64,000 bases of DNA from Megaleporinus macrocephalus (lineage: Eukaryota; Chordata; Actinopteri; Characiformes; Anostomidae). Location: positions 20,386,866 through 20,450,865 of the forward strand of contig CM038706.1 in NCBI GenBank assembly GCA_021613375.1. The letters are read 5' to 3'. Under the pieces are notes generated by a model. That model was not told the DNA's origin. It worked only from the letters and a program-made list of their open reading frames with translations, and did no database searches. This document shows positions 41,970-54,626 of the stretch, one piece after another. Position 1 is the stretch's first letter, and each line of letters opens with the position of its first letter. Position numbers and translations under genes: made by a program.

Positions 41970-43815
41970 CAAACACAGAAAGACACAAAGACTTACAGAG
42001 CACAAGTGTACACATATTCACACACACAGACCAACGTACGTGCGGCGCACGCATGCGCACACAAACAGCCTCTGACCCGCAGACACAGCCTCGCAGCCAG
42101 TGCACACAAAAACATTTCACTGGGCTACGTGTGACCTTTCCCTCAGAGCGTTCACTGCACGCTGATGCTCTGAGCTTAGCCTCCACATCCACAGCATCTC
42201 CCTCAGCCTTGCTTCACCGAGGCAGCACACTCAGGAGAGCACTTAACACTCGCTAATTAAACAGGCTGAGGCACAGAGCCCATCAGAGCCACGCAGCAGG
42301 AGAAAGAAAAAAAAACCACTTCATTCATAAACAACACTGAGGTTTTACTGCGAAGCCAAGACAACTGAAGTCGATCAGCATCAGAAATAACAGGAGTGTA
42401 AAAACTCACTGATGCATTGATCTGAAGGCGGCAATTCAGTTTTATCAATCTTGGAACATTAGAATCAATTCCTAAAATAAAAGAAAATGTGTACTCAGTT
42501 TTCTGGACATGCTTCAGCTCCACTTACATCCAAAAATAGAAAAAGCTTAATTTATATTGTATGTTTTTTGCTGCTGTGTACAGTTCCATCGTTTGTGTAC
42601 TGAAAGTAGTTATAGGTTTAAGAGGTCATGGTGAATTGTGAGCTTTCCTGCTTTATCTCATAATTTCCTAAAGCATAATAAGAAAATTTACATCTTTAAA
42701 AATTGGACATCAGTTATAAATGGACATCACATGGAGATGAACATGCACAGTGTCACTGTCCAAAAAAATATGTATCTCTATTTTAAGATTTTTGGTTCAT
42801 TGTTTGAACACAGCTGTACACATTGTGTAAACATGTAAAGATGATTGGACCAATAGAAATGCATTAAAATAACTGGGAATATTTTTTTCTATGTTGACAT
42901 ACATTCAAAGTGAAGACTGAGAAGTTCACATTCTGTGGACAATGATGACAGGGAAACACATTAAAATGAATGTTCACTTTTTGAGAAATTTTAATAATTG
43001 CCAATATATGTACAAATCAATTATAAAATGGAACTGTTTTACATATCACCAATACAAATAATTATAAAACTGTGTTTTGGATAATGTAGTAATTAGAATA
43101 ACTAATGTGCTGCTCAATACTTTGCCAATGAATAGATGATCAAGGACTGCAATCTAAAAATCTTTATAAATGCACATTTCTGTAGAAAAACAAAGAAAAA
43201 CTAGGACGGCCCTCCTCCAAAATTAGAAAAGAACAAAGGTAAATCAATTACATGATTAAGTATTATTTAGACTATGTTAAGACAACTTCATACATTTACT
43301 ATGCTGTAGATCTTTGGTTAGCCTTGTGCAATTCACCAGCACACCTTGCTTTGGAGCTCAGCATTTGAAAGTTGAATTACAATATTCGGAAAGAAAAACA
43401 ATAAAGCGTTCAAATTAAAACATAAGAGCAATTTCTCAAGCGTGCTGCACCTAATGTACTTGATGTGTGAAACCTTCCACCAAATGTTTGGGCCATCACT
43501 TCTGAAACACAGCACAAGCTGTTACAGATATATATTTTTTTTCCTTCCCATAAACAAAAGTTAGAGAGCAAGTCATTAAAATGGTGTGAATAGGTCCAAA
43601 ACCCACATGAGGAGGCAATCAGAAGTGGAATGGAGAAAGTTGTTGACTTCTCTCCCCCTCCCCGCAGTCCTGCTCTCTCTCTCTCTCTCTGCTGTCTCTC
43701 GCTCTCTCCTCTCCTGCACCCAAGCAACGAGAGCAAAGCTCATTACCTCCCACTTTCCCTGCTCCTCCAGGCTCCTGCACAGCAACATCTGCCCCCGCAA
43801 CACACCAGCTTCATG

Positions 43816-43817
<2 letters not shown>

Positions 43818-43860
<43 letters not shown>
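43818..43860. repeat. (CA)n microsatellite
   Basis: About 21 CA units. Confidence 0.97.
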
Positions 43861-43863
<3 letters not shown>

Positions 43864-44217
43864 ACACATGCTTAATATCACCACACATACACAGAAGCAT
43901 ACATGAGGCCACAGTGCAAGAAGCCTGCAAAATGCCCCTCACTCTCTAAATAAAAAGAAAATTATTTTAAAAAATATATTTGAGAAAATATATTGCTAAA
44001 CTCATCTGGGGCTTTTATGAGAGAAAACTTCAGCTTTCTAAGAGCAAATTATTTAAATAATGATTCTAAACATCATCACTATAATATCAGTAGTGGTTAT
44101 CAGTGGAATGTCTAATGTTTCCTGAGTTAAGAGGTTGATTTAAAAAATACATATATATAAAAAAAAGTACAGAAGTGCACCATCATCATATCAAAACCTG
44201 GTAAAACTTGTTTTGCA

Positions 44218-44472
44218 GTGGTGTCTGAAAGTTTGTGAACCCTTTAGAATTTTCTGCATAAATTCGGCATAAAAATCCCCTAAAGCGTAACCAGGTTTCA
44301 TTAAAAGCAGATAAAGAGAACACTGTTAAACAAAGTGGACACAAATATTATACTTATTATATTACACTGATACAAAAAAATGGTCCAATACTGTGAAAAT
44401 CTGATAACGTTTTAAATCATTTATACAGAAATATGGAAAATTCTAGAGAGTTCACAAACTTGCAGGCACCAC
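44218..44472. mobile_element. Small terminal-inverted-repeat element (MITE-like)
   Basis: The left end reads GTGGTGTCTGAAAGTTTGTG and continues AACCC..TAGAATTTTC. The right end, reverse-complemented, reads GTGGTGCCTGCAAGTTTGTG and continues AACTC..TAGAATTTTC. The inverted repeats are about 35-40 bases with few mismatches, around a 255-bp element with no ORF. I recall a GTTTGTGAACCCTTTAGAAT repeat as common in fish. Confidence 0.8.
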
Positions 44473-45132
44473 ACCAGCTGCCCTTTACATTGGGTTTACG
44501 TTGAATGAGGACCAACCACATAAAAAGTCTGAAGCTATTTGAAATAAAACATACAATGAAGTTAAGACATTTTTTTTCTTTCTCCAGTAAAGTTACTATT
44601 TTGGAGGTGCGAGGTTTCATGCCAGTGACACTTAATACTGATGCACACTTAGCTCTGTCATTTCTTTCACTTGTTTTTGGACCCCAAGTAAGACATACGA
44701 ACAGATGGAATGAATAGTGTCTCTCTGTGTGTTTAACTTTAGCTTTGACTTTGAGGGCGGCTCATCCTGTGCGTCCGTGTGGGCCCACTGCAGCCTCAGG
44801 TGTGACCTTTGACCTGCGGAGAGCGGCGGCTGGACTAGGCAATCCATCATGGAACAGTGGCTGTCAGCGCAGGCGCTTGGCTTGTTGTGTGTGTGTATAT
44901 GGGGTGTGTGTGAGTGTATGTGAGTGTGTGTGTGAGTGCAGAGGGGTAGGGCTGCTTAAAGGCAATCATGTCAGTGTGAATGGCAGTGCTCAGCCGGCAA
45001 CAGAGCGATGTGAGGTGGCAGCGATGGCACACTCAGCAGAAGGCACTAGAGGGCTGTGTTTGGCTGCTTAAAATGCATGTGGCGATATGTATATTTATAA
45101 AGACACGCAGGAGGATATCTTTATAAAGACCA

Positions 45133-45192
45133 CCCCCCCCCCCCAACGTGCCCATCCACCGGCCTGTCCGTCTGACTGTCTGTCTGTCTGTC
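45133..45192. repeat. Poly-C run and (CTGT)n next to the lrmda stop
   Basis: Twelve consecutive C at 45133-45144 and a CTGT tetranucleotide run at 45174-45192 that reaches the stop codon of the minus-strand exon. In the transcript the 3' UTR therefore begins with (CAGA)n. Confidence 0.9.
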
Positions 45193-45270
45193 AGAGCTGG
45201 TCATTGCGGATGAAGCGATTGCCCTCTGAATGCTTGCCATAGTAGACATAGCGGCACTTGGCAAACACTC
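45191..45270 (-). CDS. lrmda: lrmda terminal coding exon (LRR melanocyte differentiation-associated protein)
   Basis: On the minus strand, a strong acceptor (TTTGTGTCTGCTTGCAG, ending at 45271) is followed by two bases completing a codon. Then come 25 codons, [19 protein letters not shown] plus IRNDQL, and a TGA stop at 45193-45191. The peptide resembles my recollection of the extreme C-terminus of mammalian LRMDA (C10orf11), a small leucine-rich-repeat protein needed for pigment-cell differentiation (linked to oculocutaneous albinism type 7). Synteny supports it: in mammals LRMDA and KCNMA1 lie tail-to-tail, as here. No other exon of the gene was found to the window end. The exon looks real from its splice site, sharp stop and unbiased peptide; the gene name rests on memory plus synteny. 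Confidence 0.72.
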
Positions 45271-46576
45271 CTGCAAGCAGACACAAAGAGAGAGAACACA
45301 ATGTCAGAGTGATGTCATGCTGGCCTGTTATCGATACCTTTGATTACCTAGTGTTGAGTGCAAGGACGGATCATGGTCTTCCAAGGCAAAGCAATGCAAT
45401 GCAGAAAAAAACTAAAACAACACACAAGCAAGGCCTGACTAGTCAGATTAAACGAGTGAGATTACACAGGGTTTTATGCTTGTGTTGATGTGTCTAAGCA
45501 GTCTTGTGGACAATCTAAAGAAATGAAAGACATGAAGTTTCTTTTAAACTGTATCACGTCATAATGCAAATGTAGATTTAATCCTATAAAAACTGAAGGG
45601 ATAAAAAAACATCTCGAGTTGATAACAGTGTCAGATGCACAAAAGTGCTTACCAGCATTTAAAACATTATTGCAGAAGTCAGTCATATATATTGGCCCCA
45701 GAATTGAACCCTGTTGCACACCAGCTTTATCAATAACACAATTGTAATGTTTGTTTTTTGCTTCCTACATGCTATGTTGTTGTTTTTTTTTGCTTTATGG
45801 AGTTTATTCGTGTAGTGTCTTGAAGTTTACACTTAAAGAAAGTGTGCACTATGAATAAAATTACTATTATTACAAGACTCACACATATTTCACTCATACA
45901 GGTATACGTTTCTCCTGTCACAAATATTTGAGCCATGTTTGGTCCAAGGCCTCTCTGATGCCCCCGCCTTCAATGTCTTGGTCAGTAATTTATCCCTGGT
46001 CATGTCGAAGGCTTACAAATGGGCCCGTTCAAAAAGGAACAGGATCTAAAATCTGATTAGCTGTGGGACATTTAAAGCTGTGGTAACTACAGGGCGGTAT
46101 AACACTGAACTGTTACACAACTGTTACAAATGCTTGTAAATCTCAGATGTTTTGATAAACATTTATGCAAATGAAACACTAAACAATGCAACGCAATGCT
46201 TCACTTCACTTCACTTGCAATGTTTGTGCCTATATTCATTTCACTTTAAAAGCAGTACAGAGGGATCTAGACCTCAGAACAAAACCATTAAACAGAAATA
46301 AATCCATGTTATTATCTGTTGTATTACTGCACTCGAACAATGAGCAGACATCGCAGTTTCGAATCCTATTTTTCTTGAAATGATTTTATTAAATGTATAT
46401 ATGCCTGTCAGACAGTGAGGAGCCAGCCTCCTGAATCTGTCATTTTCTCACTCAAATTTTGGCATGAACGGTGTGTCAGGGGATACAGCGCATTCGTCTC
46501 AAAGTCTAAGAACACCAGAAAGACAACATTTGGCCTGAGGGTGCTGTCTAGACAATAACAAGCAGAGAACCTGCCT

Positions 46577-46601
46577 GCCTTCCTCTGTGTGTGTGTGTGT
46601 G

Positions 46602-46645
<44 letters not shown>

Positions 46646-46812
46646 AAGAAGGAGAGAATGAGGGGAGAGAGAGAGGAGAAAGAGGGAGAGAATCAGGGGA
46701 GAGAGAAAAGGAGGGGAGAGAGAGAGAGAAGGAAAGAGAGAGACAGAGAGAGAAGGGGAGAGAGAGAAAGAGAGAGAGAGAAACTGAGAGGGCGATAGAG
46801 AGAGAGAAGGAG

Positions 46813-46852
<40 letters not shown>

Positions 46853-47193
46853 AGAGAAAGAGAAAGAAAGAGAAGGAGGGGACAGAGAGAGTGTGTGTAA
46901 GACAGTGAGAGACAGAGAGAGATCGAAAGAGAAGAGAAAGAGAGAGAAGGAGGGGACAGAGAGAGAGAGAAGGAGGAAAGACAGAAAGAAAGAGAGAAGT
47001 AGGGGACAGAGAGAGTGTGTGTGTAAGACAGTGAGAGACAGAGAGAGATAGAGAGAAAAGAGAAAGAGAGAGAAAGAGAGAAGGAGGGGAGAGAGAGAGA
47101 GAGAAAGTGAGAGAGCGATAGAGAAAGAGAAGAAGGGGAGAGAGAGAGAAGGAGAGATAGAGAGAGAGAAGAAGGAGAGAGAGAGAAGGGGAT

Positions 47194-47224
<31 letters not shown>

Positions 47225-47340
47225 AGAAAAAGAGAGAAAGAGAAAGAAGAAGGAAAGAGAGAAAGTAAGAGAAGGAGGGGACAGAGTGTGTGTTGGTAAG
47301 ACAGTGAGAGACAGAGAGATAGTGAGAGAGCAACAGAGAG
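46577..47340. repeat. 760-bp polypurine (GA)n-rich tract
   Basis: Almost pure purine on the + strand, built from GAGA, GGAGA and AAGAGA units. Islands of TGTGTGTAAGACAGTGAGAG at about 46890, 47013 and 47287 mark a higher-order duplication of the array. Its Ser-Leu-Phe reading on the minus strand gives long spurious ORFs (up to 306 codons). Confidence 0.97.
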
Positions 47341-48599
47341 AACGAAAGAGGCCAGTATCACAGTATCTCCGCTGATTGAGCACAAGTATCTGTTGATATA
47401 TTTGTATATGTGTGTGCATCTACATTATTACTTAAATAATAATTTATAGCACTACAATTTAGTTAATACTGAAAGGCAGTAATTAGCATGTTTGTTGTAA
47501 TAGTTTAAGCAACACCCTCATGTATTAGCATTTACAGACCAGCATTAGTCCTCAAGATTTCTGCTGTGTGCAGTGAATGCCCTGAGCAATCTAAATGTTG
47601 TGTAAGTGTTGTTATTAACCCAGCACGCCAAATCACTGGCATTACTGCAGTGCTCTGCCGACGCACAACCTAACCGCTGTTAATAACGATTAAACTGTGC
47701 AGCCCTGATGTGAACGCATGTGCGGGACAGTGTGTGTTCCATGACTCTAGGAGGCCTAAAACACGAGGATAAATCTTTCTAAAGAAGCAGCAGGCATGAC
47801 CCTCATGCTGAGAAGCTGATTCTTATATCACCCACTGGTGTGAATCTGTGCAGTTTCAAACACGACAGCATGACCTTCTGGACTGAATCAAATGCTGTAT
47901 TCCAGAAATTATTTGAATATGTCCACTTGTCTCCTCACAAATGAACAGATAAAGCAAAAAAAATGTTTTGTGTTTTCTACCACTGTATAAAAGATACAGA
48001 AGTCTTCCTTTATTGTTCTCTCAAAAAGTTCAGTGCATCTAGATTGGATCAATAAGTGCTTATTATTGGTTGGTTTAAAGGAGCAATATACAATTTTTTT
48101 TTAGTTCAAAACATTCTGCCATTAACTAAAAAAAAACTAAAATGTGATGAAATAATAGACATCTTAATGTTTAATTACTTTACAAATTACTCCTTTAATA
48201 AGACAACAACAAACAATAAAAACACATACAACTATTTAGGGTTTTGCTAGAGCACGCTGCTGAGAAATCATGTGATTAAAAGAGTACAGTTCATTAAACA
48301 GCAGATACAGACACACGTTTTAAAACATACTCTTTAAAAACTAAAAAAAACTACGCTGAAAAAAATAGTTTTGTAATTTGAAGTGACTGTTTTCGGGATG
48401 CCACAATACCCTTATGTATAACACACTTATGTATATACGTCTACTCAGCCTACAGCAGCTTAGCCCCACACATTGATATGCATTAGTTATAAAGAAGGTT
48501 TTACCCTGGAATGCTTTCTGCATAGCAAAAGAGCAACCAATCAAAACAGAGGTCATTTACATATATTCACTCTATTTTGCTTTTCAGTTTTTTCTTTTT

Positions 48600-49075
48600 C
48601 CTGTAGTGTGTTATGTAGCCTGAAGTACACGCCTAAAATGCTTCATTGGATTTCCAGCCCTTTTCTCTGTTACAAGATGATGTCATCTACGAACACAAAT
48701 CCTTATTGCCTGCCTACCGGCAAGCTTGGCACGCTATCTCACAATGCACAGACAGCTAAAAAAGTAAAAGTGTACCATTCTGAAACATCGCCAGAACCAA
48801 GGCCATTGTAAGAACAGCCTCAGCAGTGTGGGGGCAGAACTGGTTGCAGGATGCTGTACTGGCAGTTGACTAATCAGAGCAAACTGGGCTTATTAGGTAA
48901 AGTGGGCTTAAATACACTGGAAGCCTTTTAGACAGCGTGTGATAACAGATATCAGTGCAGTATGAGGAAAAAAATGTGTTTTTGAAACATCAAATCATGT
49001 AAATCTATTCTAGTAGTGCCCAAAATAAAATGACACTGAAATAAACATAATAGGTCCCCTTTAAAGTCAAAATAC
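48600..49075. mobile_element. Decayed interspersed repeat
   Basis: Contains GTAGCCTGAAGTACACG, CAGTTGACTAATCAGAGCA, CTGGGCTTATTAGG and a terminal CATAATAGGTCCCCTTTAAA. I recall the last phrase from the end of a common fish repeat. No intact ORF. Confidence 0.5.
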
Positions 49076-50726
49076 AAAATAAAGATTATTACTTGTCAAG
49101 TTAAAATGAGCTGTGAGTGTTTTTGGCCTATACACCCACACAAACACCAACCTCAGGGACACAAAATACAAGATAAATGTAAAATATGAGACCTAACGGT
49201 ATATGGTCCCTGACATATGCTTGCATTCCTTTGTTTTGTGGAGACGCACATTTCTAATCACCTCATACTGCATTTCAGCCGCAGAGAACCACTGATTAAT
49301 GTTTTTTATAGTTTAATATATTTAATATATGATTTAGTGGGAAAAAAATAGCAATAATAATTACTTGCATTAAAAAAAAACAGTAACGTAATGCTTTAAT
49401 TGGTGGTATGTGAAGCATTTTTCATAATTAAACCCATATAGTCTTACTGTTTCACTTCCATTTCAAGTATACAAAAATCTATAATTGGTTTGCATGCTTT
49501 TCTTCACGGTTACACGGGGAATTTAAATTTGCCTATGGCGTACATCCTGCCCTTACAAGAAGGCAGACACATTTCAGGGCTAAACCAAAAGATGATTTGC
49601 TGGAAAATGTCCTCCTCATGCCTACTATTCCGAAATGCTGCTGGAGCTGAACGCATGGCCTGGCAGTGACGGCTAGAGGAGCTCAATTTCAAGACAGGAC
49701 AGCGCTGAAATGCCAGAGAGAGAGGGGAGAGAGAGAGAGCGAGAGAAAGAAAGGAGGACTTGATGGATGTGGTAGACTGCAGCTAGGTGTCAGCGCTTTA
49801 GTAAATGAGGCAAGGACAAGTGGCATTAATGCTGTCAATGATCTCCTGACAGGAAAACAGATACGGCGATGGCCGCAGTTTTTAAATAGACATCAAGTGC
49901 ATTAATGACAAAAAAGGGCAGGCTTCAAACGAAGCGGCTGAGTGATGGGCGAAGGAGGTGGCAGCAGCAGTGCTCGCAGCGGCCCGCCGACGTAATCCGA
50001 AAAGACACTGTCAGAGTAGAGAGAGACAGGCTCCCGATCGCCCGCACTGACACACAACAGAGATGAGGACAGAGATACTGGTGCCATATTAGTGCCACGC
50101 ATATTCTAACACCAGTCTGGAGCCTAAGCAAACCTGACACGCTCTTCTTTTCTCTTTTTCTCTCTCTCTCTCTCTCTCCCCATTTCTCTCCCTCTCTATT
50201 TCTCTCCCTCTCTCTCCTATTTTGCCCATCTCCCTCCCTTGTCCATGAGCAGTGTCTTGGCTGCCATGGCGCTGCAGTGCGGGGTGCTCCTCTGCAGAGC
50301 TAGAGTTAGTGGCAGGGCCTGTTTGTGTCAGGCGGACGAGCGGGACGAGCGCAGGCCCGGGGATAAGCTCAGTCAATCTAAATTTGGACTTTTGTAGAGG
50401 AGCGACGCTCATTTTCCTCCCTCCCTCCACGCCGTCCCCACAACTTGAGGTGATCCAAACAGTGAAGTGTGAGGAGCTGTCCGCTCAGATCAGATCTGTG
50501 TCCGTGTAAGTGTGTGTATGTGTGTGTGAGTGTCCCCTCGCTCTGCAATGCGCAGACTGGGTGGGTTTGGTGGGGGCCGCAGACACTTCTTCCTGTCTGT
50601 GTGTGTGTGTGTATGGTAGGTGGGGGTGGGGCTGGGGGGTTCCAGCTGCTCCCGTTGCCTTAGGGACTAAGGTGACTCCCTGTATCCGACATCTTGCACA
50701 CTATAGTGGGGCTATGATCCTCACAC

Positions 50727-50764
50727 ACATCATCATCATCATCATCATCCTCATCATCATCATC
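50727..50764. repeat. (CAT)n microsatellite
   Basis: About 12 CAT/ATC units with one CCT interruption. Confidence 0.95.
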
Positions 50765-51839
50765 AGGACACAAGGCAGAGGTTTGTGTGTTGTGTCATAA
50801 CTGTCCAGCACTGTCAGGAACAAATATTTGCACAGCAGTCAGAAAGAAAAGATAATAAGAAAAGAATAGGTGTTGATTTATAGGAAACAACTAGCAACTT
50901 GCTTGCACTTATGCCACAGAACATATACCACAAACCAGTGGCTGCTGGTACTGGGCCTTTAGGTTGAGACATAAAAGTGAAAACTCGCTTAAAACTAGGA
51001 AAAATACGCAAAAAAAGCCCTGTAGAATAGTACCATAGATACTATACAGATCTATAGTCAGAGAGTAGAACACATGGAAAGCCATGATTCTGCAAGGAGA
51101 AGTGCTCTTTTATTAAACACCAGGCAGAAAGGCACATACATAACATTGAACTCACAAGGGAGGTCACCACCAGCCATAGACTTCACTCTTACAGAGACCA
51201 CCCAACCCACCAGTGTGTACTTTGAGCTTTATACACTTTGCTGACAGTTTACATGCACCAAAAGCTACATAACACACAAAAGGAAAGAGAGAAACTGGAC
51301 CATAATAATAGATCTTCTGTACACTAACGGTCAGACAACATAAACAAAGACAACATCCCTTTTTCACTGCCTATGATCCTAATGGCCTCATGATCTTCCA
51401 GATGCCAGTTACAACCAGTAGTGGTAGCTACCTTATGTTTCTACAAAGCTAACTGCAGGTCACATAAACATTTTCTGTCTGTTTTAGATTAAACACAGAT
51501 GTTTAAACCTTGTAAAATATATTAATATATATTTTATCTCATAGCAGTTTATCTTATTTCAGTAAACAGCCCTGACACAGAGCTGCCACAGTTTTTCATT
51601 TCTGACTGAAACTGACTGAAGCACTTTGGTCAGTTTACCAAAAATACTCCCAATAAGGAACATATCTAGGATGTCCAGAAGGCCTAGGCTGAGTCTAGGA
51701 ACGTCTGCTACTGCTCCTGTTTTCTCCCTCCCTTCTCCAACCCTGGAAAAATGTGGAGGAATCAGGAAGACGGACAGGGAAGGAGTGGAGAAAAAGAGCA
51801 GAAACTGGGGACAGCTGATTCCTTTCAACGCCATTTAAT

Positions 51840-52140
51840 TTGATGTCTACTACTGATAAAATGAGCCTATCACAGGGTTTGCTTTAAAGCACGCCTGTAA
51901 CACATCTGTTCCCAATCACAACAACTGCTACACAGAGTTAGCCGATTTACATTTGTGTGGTTTTCCGCGCCATGTTTTTAAATTTTTATTTTACAGCAAT
52001 TACAAAACACATAGCACAGATAATTATATAAACCCAAATGAAACACAGAACTTAAAGCGTAGCTGGAATGCTTCTTGTTTGTCCATCCTCTCTGGGTGAG
52101 TCTCTAAAAAATCTAAAAGACTTCTCTCATGTATCCTCTG
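51840..52140. mobile_element. Possible decayed interspersed repeat
   Basis: Contains wording typical of fish repeats (CCTGTAACACATCTG, TTTTCCGCGCCATG). No second copy was found in the window. No ORF. The class is unknown and the call is tentative. Confidence 0.3.
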
Positions 52141-54210
52141 CTTGAAGCTATTTTAGCTGGTATTTAAGCTACTTTTCTCATCTCCTCTGGTATTCGGACA
52201 GCTGGTCAGACAGCGTCATGAAAACTTTTTCCTCCTTGTCACAGAGAAGAAAAAGTAGTAACTTTAAGCATTTTTGAATGTAGAGTGATGTGTTTAGTCC
52301 CAAAATTAGTCCCACCCATTGTAAGTCAAGACATGATTGGCCTAATCAGTGGAAGAGATAGCCTTGATGCAGCCACCTATATTCCACCTATCCCATTTGG
52401 ATTTTGCCTCCTTTATCAAACAATTACCAAAACACATGAAAAGTTTCAATATTTAATACAAATCATGATTATTATAGACAACAATCTAATGCTATTCTAC
52501 AGAAATCATTCGACTTCCTCTGAAGTTCTTCTGAAACTATTCTCTAAAATAGTTTCATAGTTTTAATGAGACCAAACTTCGGCAAGTCTAAAGCCTGCAT
52601 AGCATTGTTTTCTGCATTCACTGTACTCTTGTTCGACCAATTAAATAAACCATATCAAATTTATAGGCTACCCACACAAAACGTAGTTAAGTTGCTTTTA
52701 TGCCAAGATTTATTGACTACAATATGATGTCAGCTTAACATTTGCTTGTTAAATCATCCCAGCAGGGCTGCTGCTCCATCCTGCAGAACGCACACTGAGT
52801 GTAGGGCAACACGTTCCTGTCAGAGTCTCAACTCAGCAGAGAGCACAGGAAAAAAAAATCCAAATATTTTGAATTCTAAACAGACACGGATACAAATAAA
52901 GCGGTTGCATTTATACCCCTCCTATACAGCAGAGAGAGAGCGAGAGAGAGCAGAGTGAGGGAGAAAGATCCCAGCACACAAGCAGGGCAGGCTCCACCAC
53001 ATTACTGTTATAGCAGGGTCTGATGAAGCAGACGTTAGTTGAAATACAGTAATAAATAAAAGCTGTATGATTGATGAGGTGCTGCATTGCCCAGCACTTG
53101 GTGCTGATGGAGGCCGAAGCTGAAGAGATGCAGGCTGAGGAGTTTATCACGCTCCAGCTTTCCATGGCAAACACTGCAGGCCTGGGAGATGTCCGCTTCC
53201 CCCGGCTGGCTGGCTGGCCGCTTCACACGGATCCATGTGTGGGGAGAGGCAGAGAGAGAGAGAGAGAGTGAGTGGGAAAGAGAGGTAGGCGAAAAAAAAA
53301 AAACATGAGGCCTGGACAGAGACAGGGAGAGTGTGTTCAGTGTAAACTGGCAGTCGGGGTGAAGTGTGATAGAGTGCAGTCCGCTCCGCATACTGCACGC
53401 CCAGCCGCAGCTGGACCCTCCACTGCTTACATGGTAACCGGAGGTAAGAAAGAAAGACAGAGAGAAAGAAGACAGAACACAGGACAAGCCATTTCTTAAA
53501 TAAGTTGCCAGCGGAAAACAGACAGGCCGGCCTAAGCCTATGGGGATGGCCTGATGAGCTGATAGTTAATACAAAAGATGATGTTGTCAGGACCTGGCAT
53601 CATGGAGACTTTCTGTTTGGTTCAAGTCCTGCGTGACTACGTGTATGCACGCGCACACGCAGACTAGCCATTAAGGCCGGAGATTAAAACTTATCTAGAA
53701 GCTTCCATGGTGTATGTTCTGGCGCATGAACAGTCAAAGGCGATGGTGCTATCATGCTGTACCTGGTTGTTTTTAGAGGACTATATCATTGTCAGGAGTG
53801 GAGTGGCAGGTCTGCTCATCTTCAGCCTCAGCCGGAGCGCTCTCAGAACTGATTGCAAACAATGAGTCCTCCACTCGCACTCTACAACCAGCTATTACAC
53901 AACCCGCTTACAAGGGCCTGAAAGCTGCACGCCCTCCAACTCTGCTTTGCCTTTCACCCGCTAAAGCAATGGTGAGACCATAAAGACACATCTGGAATAT
54001 CAGCTGCGAACATTAATCCTTAGAGAATGACTCACTAGAAAGGTACAAAGCCTCACTGTTTCACTTAAACAGCTACAGACGGGTGACTAATTAAAGAAAA
54101 AAACCCAACATGAACTGTTTGTAAAGTGTTGGTAATTCTATAAGTCCTTAGAAGTGTAGAAGTGTACTACAGCAATAGAGCTCTAGATTTTCCCTGGACT
54201 AGTGTTTACT

Positions 54211-54626
54211 AATGGTAGTGGACAATGCTGTCCAAGCTGTTGATTCAAAATCCCACACAGATGTTTAGTTGGATTGGTATTTGGCCATAACACACGATTT
54301 ACTTCACTGTCATATTCATCAAACCACTCAAAGACCCCCTCATTCCCTATGGATGGGCGCACTGTCATCAGGCTAAAAATGTTTAATGTTAGGAAAAAGT
54401 GTCAGAATAACATAGCATTGATTAATGATGGTACTGGAGTGCACTGTCCAAACCAGTGGTTCAAAATCTCGTACAGACGTTTAGTTGGCTTGACATCTGG
54501 CCGTAGCATTCGATTTACATCATGTTCATACTCATCAAACCACTCAACGACCCCTCATTCTTTATGGATGGGGGCTACTTCCATCAGAAATGTTTAATGT
54601 TAGGAAAAAGGTGATCAGTCAGAATA
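54211..54626 (-). pseudogene. Tandemly duplicated Tc1/mariner-like transposase relic
   Basis: Two direct copies, 54211-54410 and 54428-54626 (offset 217), share TCAAAATC, CAGANGTTTAGTTGG, CATCAAACCACTCAA, TATGGATGGG and AATGTTTAATGTTAGGAAAA. On the minus strand copy 1 reads EWFDEYDSEVNRVLWPNTNP followed by TKHLCGILNQQL. Copy 2 reads VEWFDEYEHDVNRMLRPD, then KPTKRLYEILNHW. The spacing of W-P-x-x-x-N-P-x-x-H-L resembles the C-terminal catalytic block of Tc1-type transposases (WPxxSPDLNPIEHLW), with the catalytic SPDL stretch lost. Only fragments remain, so it is inactive. Confidence 0.6.

Larger units (their letters stand above)
41276..44217. other. Intergenic DNA upstream of the 44.2-kb element
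   Basis: AT-rich. It contains (CT)n at 41931-41969, a complex stretch at 42000-42300, and (CA)n at 43818-43860. Local ORFs derive from the microsatellites. No gene recognised. Confidence 0.7.

Noticed and set aside
46499..47419. Long minus-strand ORFs (306, 261 and 230 codons) rich in Ser, Leu and Phe
   Set aside because: They are translations of the polypurine/polypyrimidine tract; all three frames are open because the repeat lacks stop codons. No domain, signal or start context.
53035..53487. 150-codon minus-strand ORF near 53 kb as a further exon
   Set aside because: Includes CT-repeat readings ([10 protein letters not shown]), lacks family resemblance, and overlaps an equally open + strand frame.
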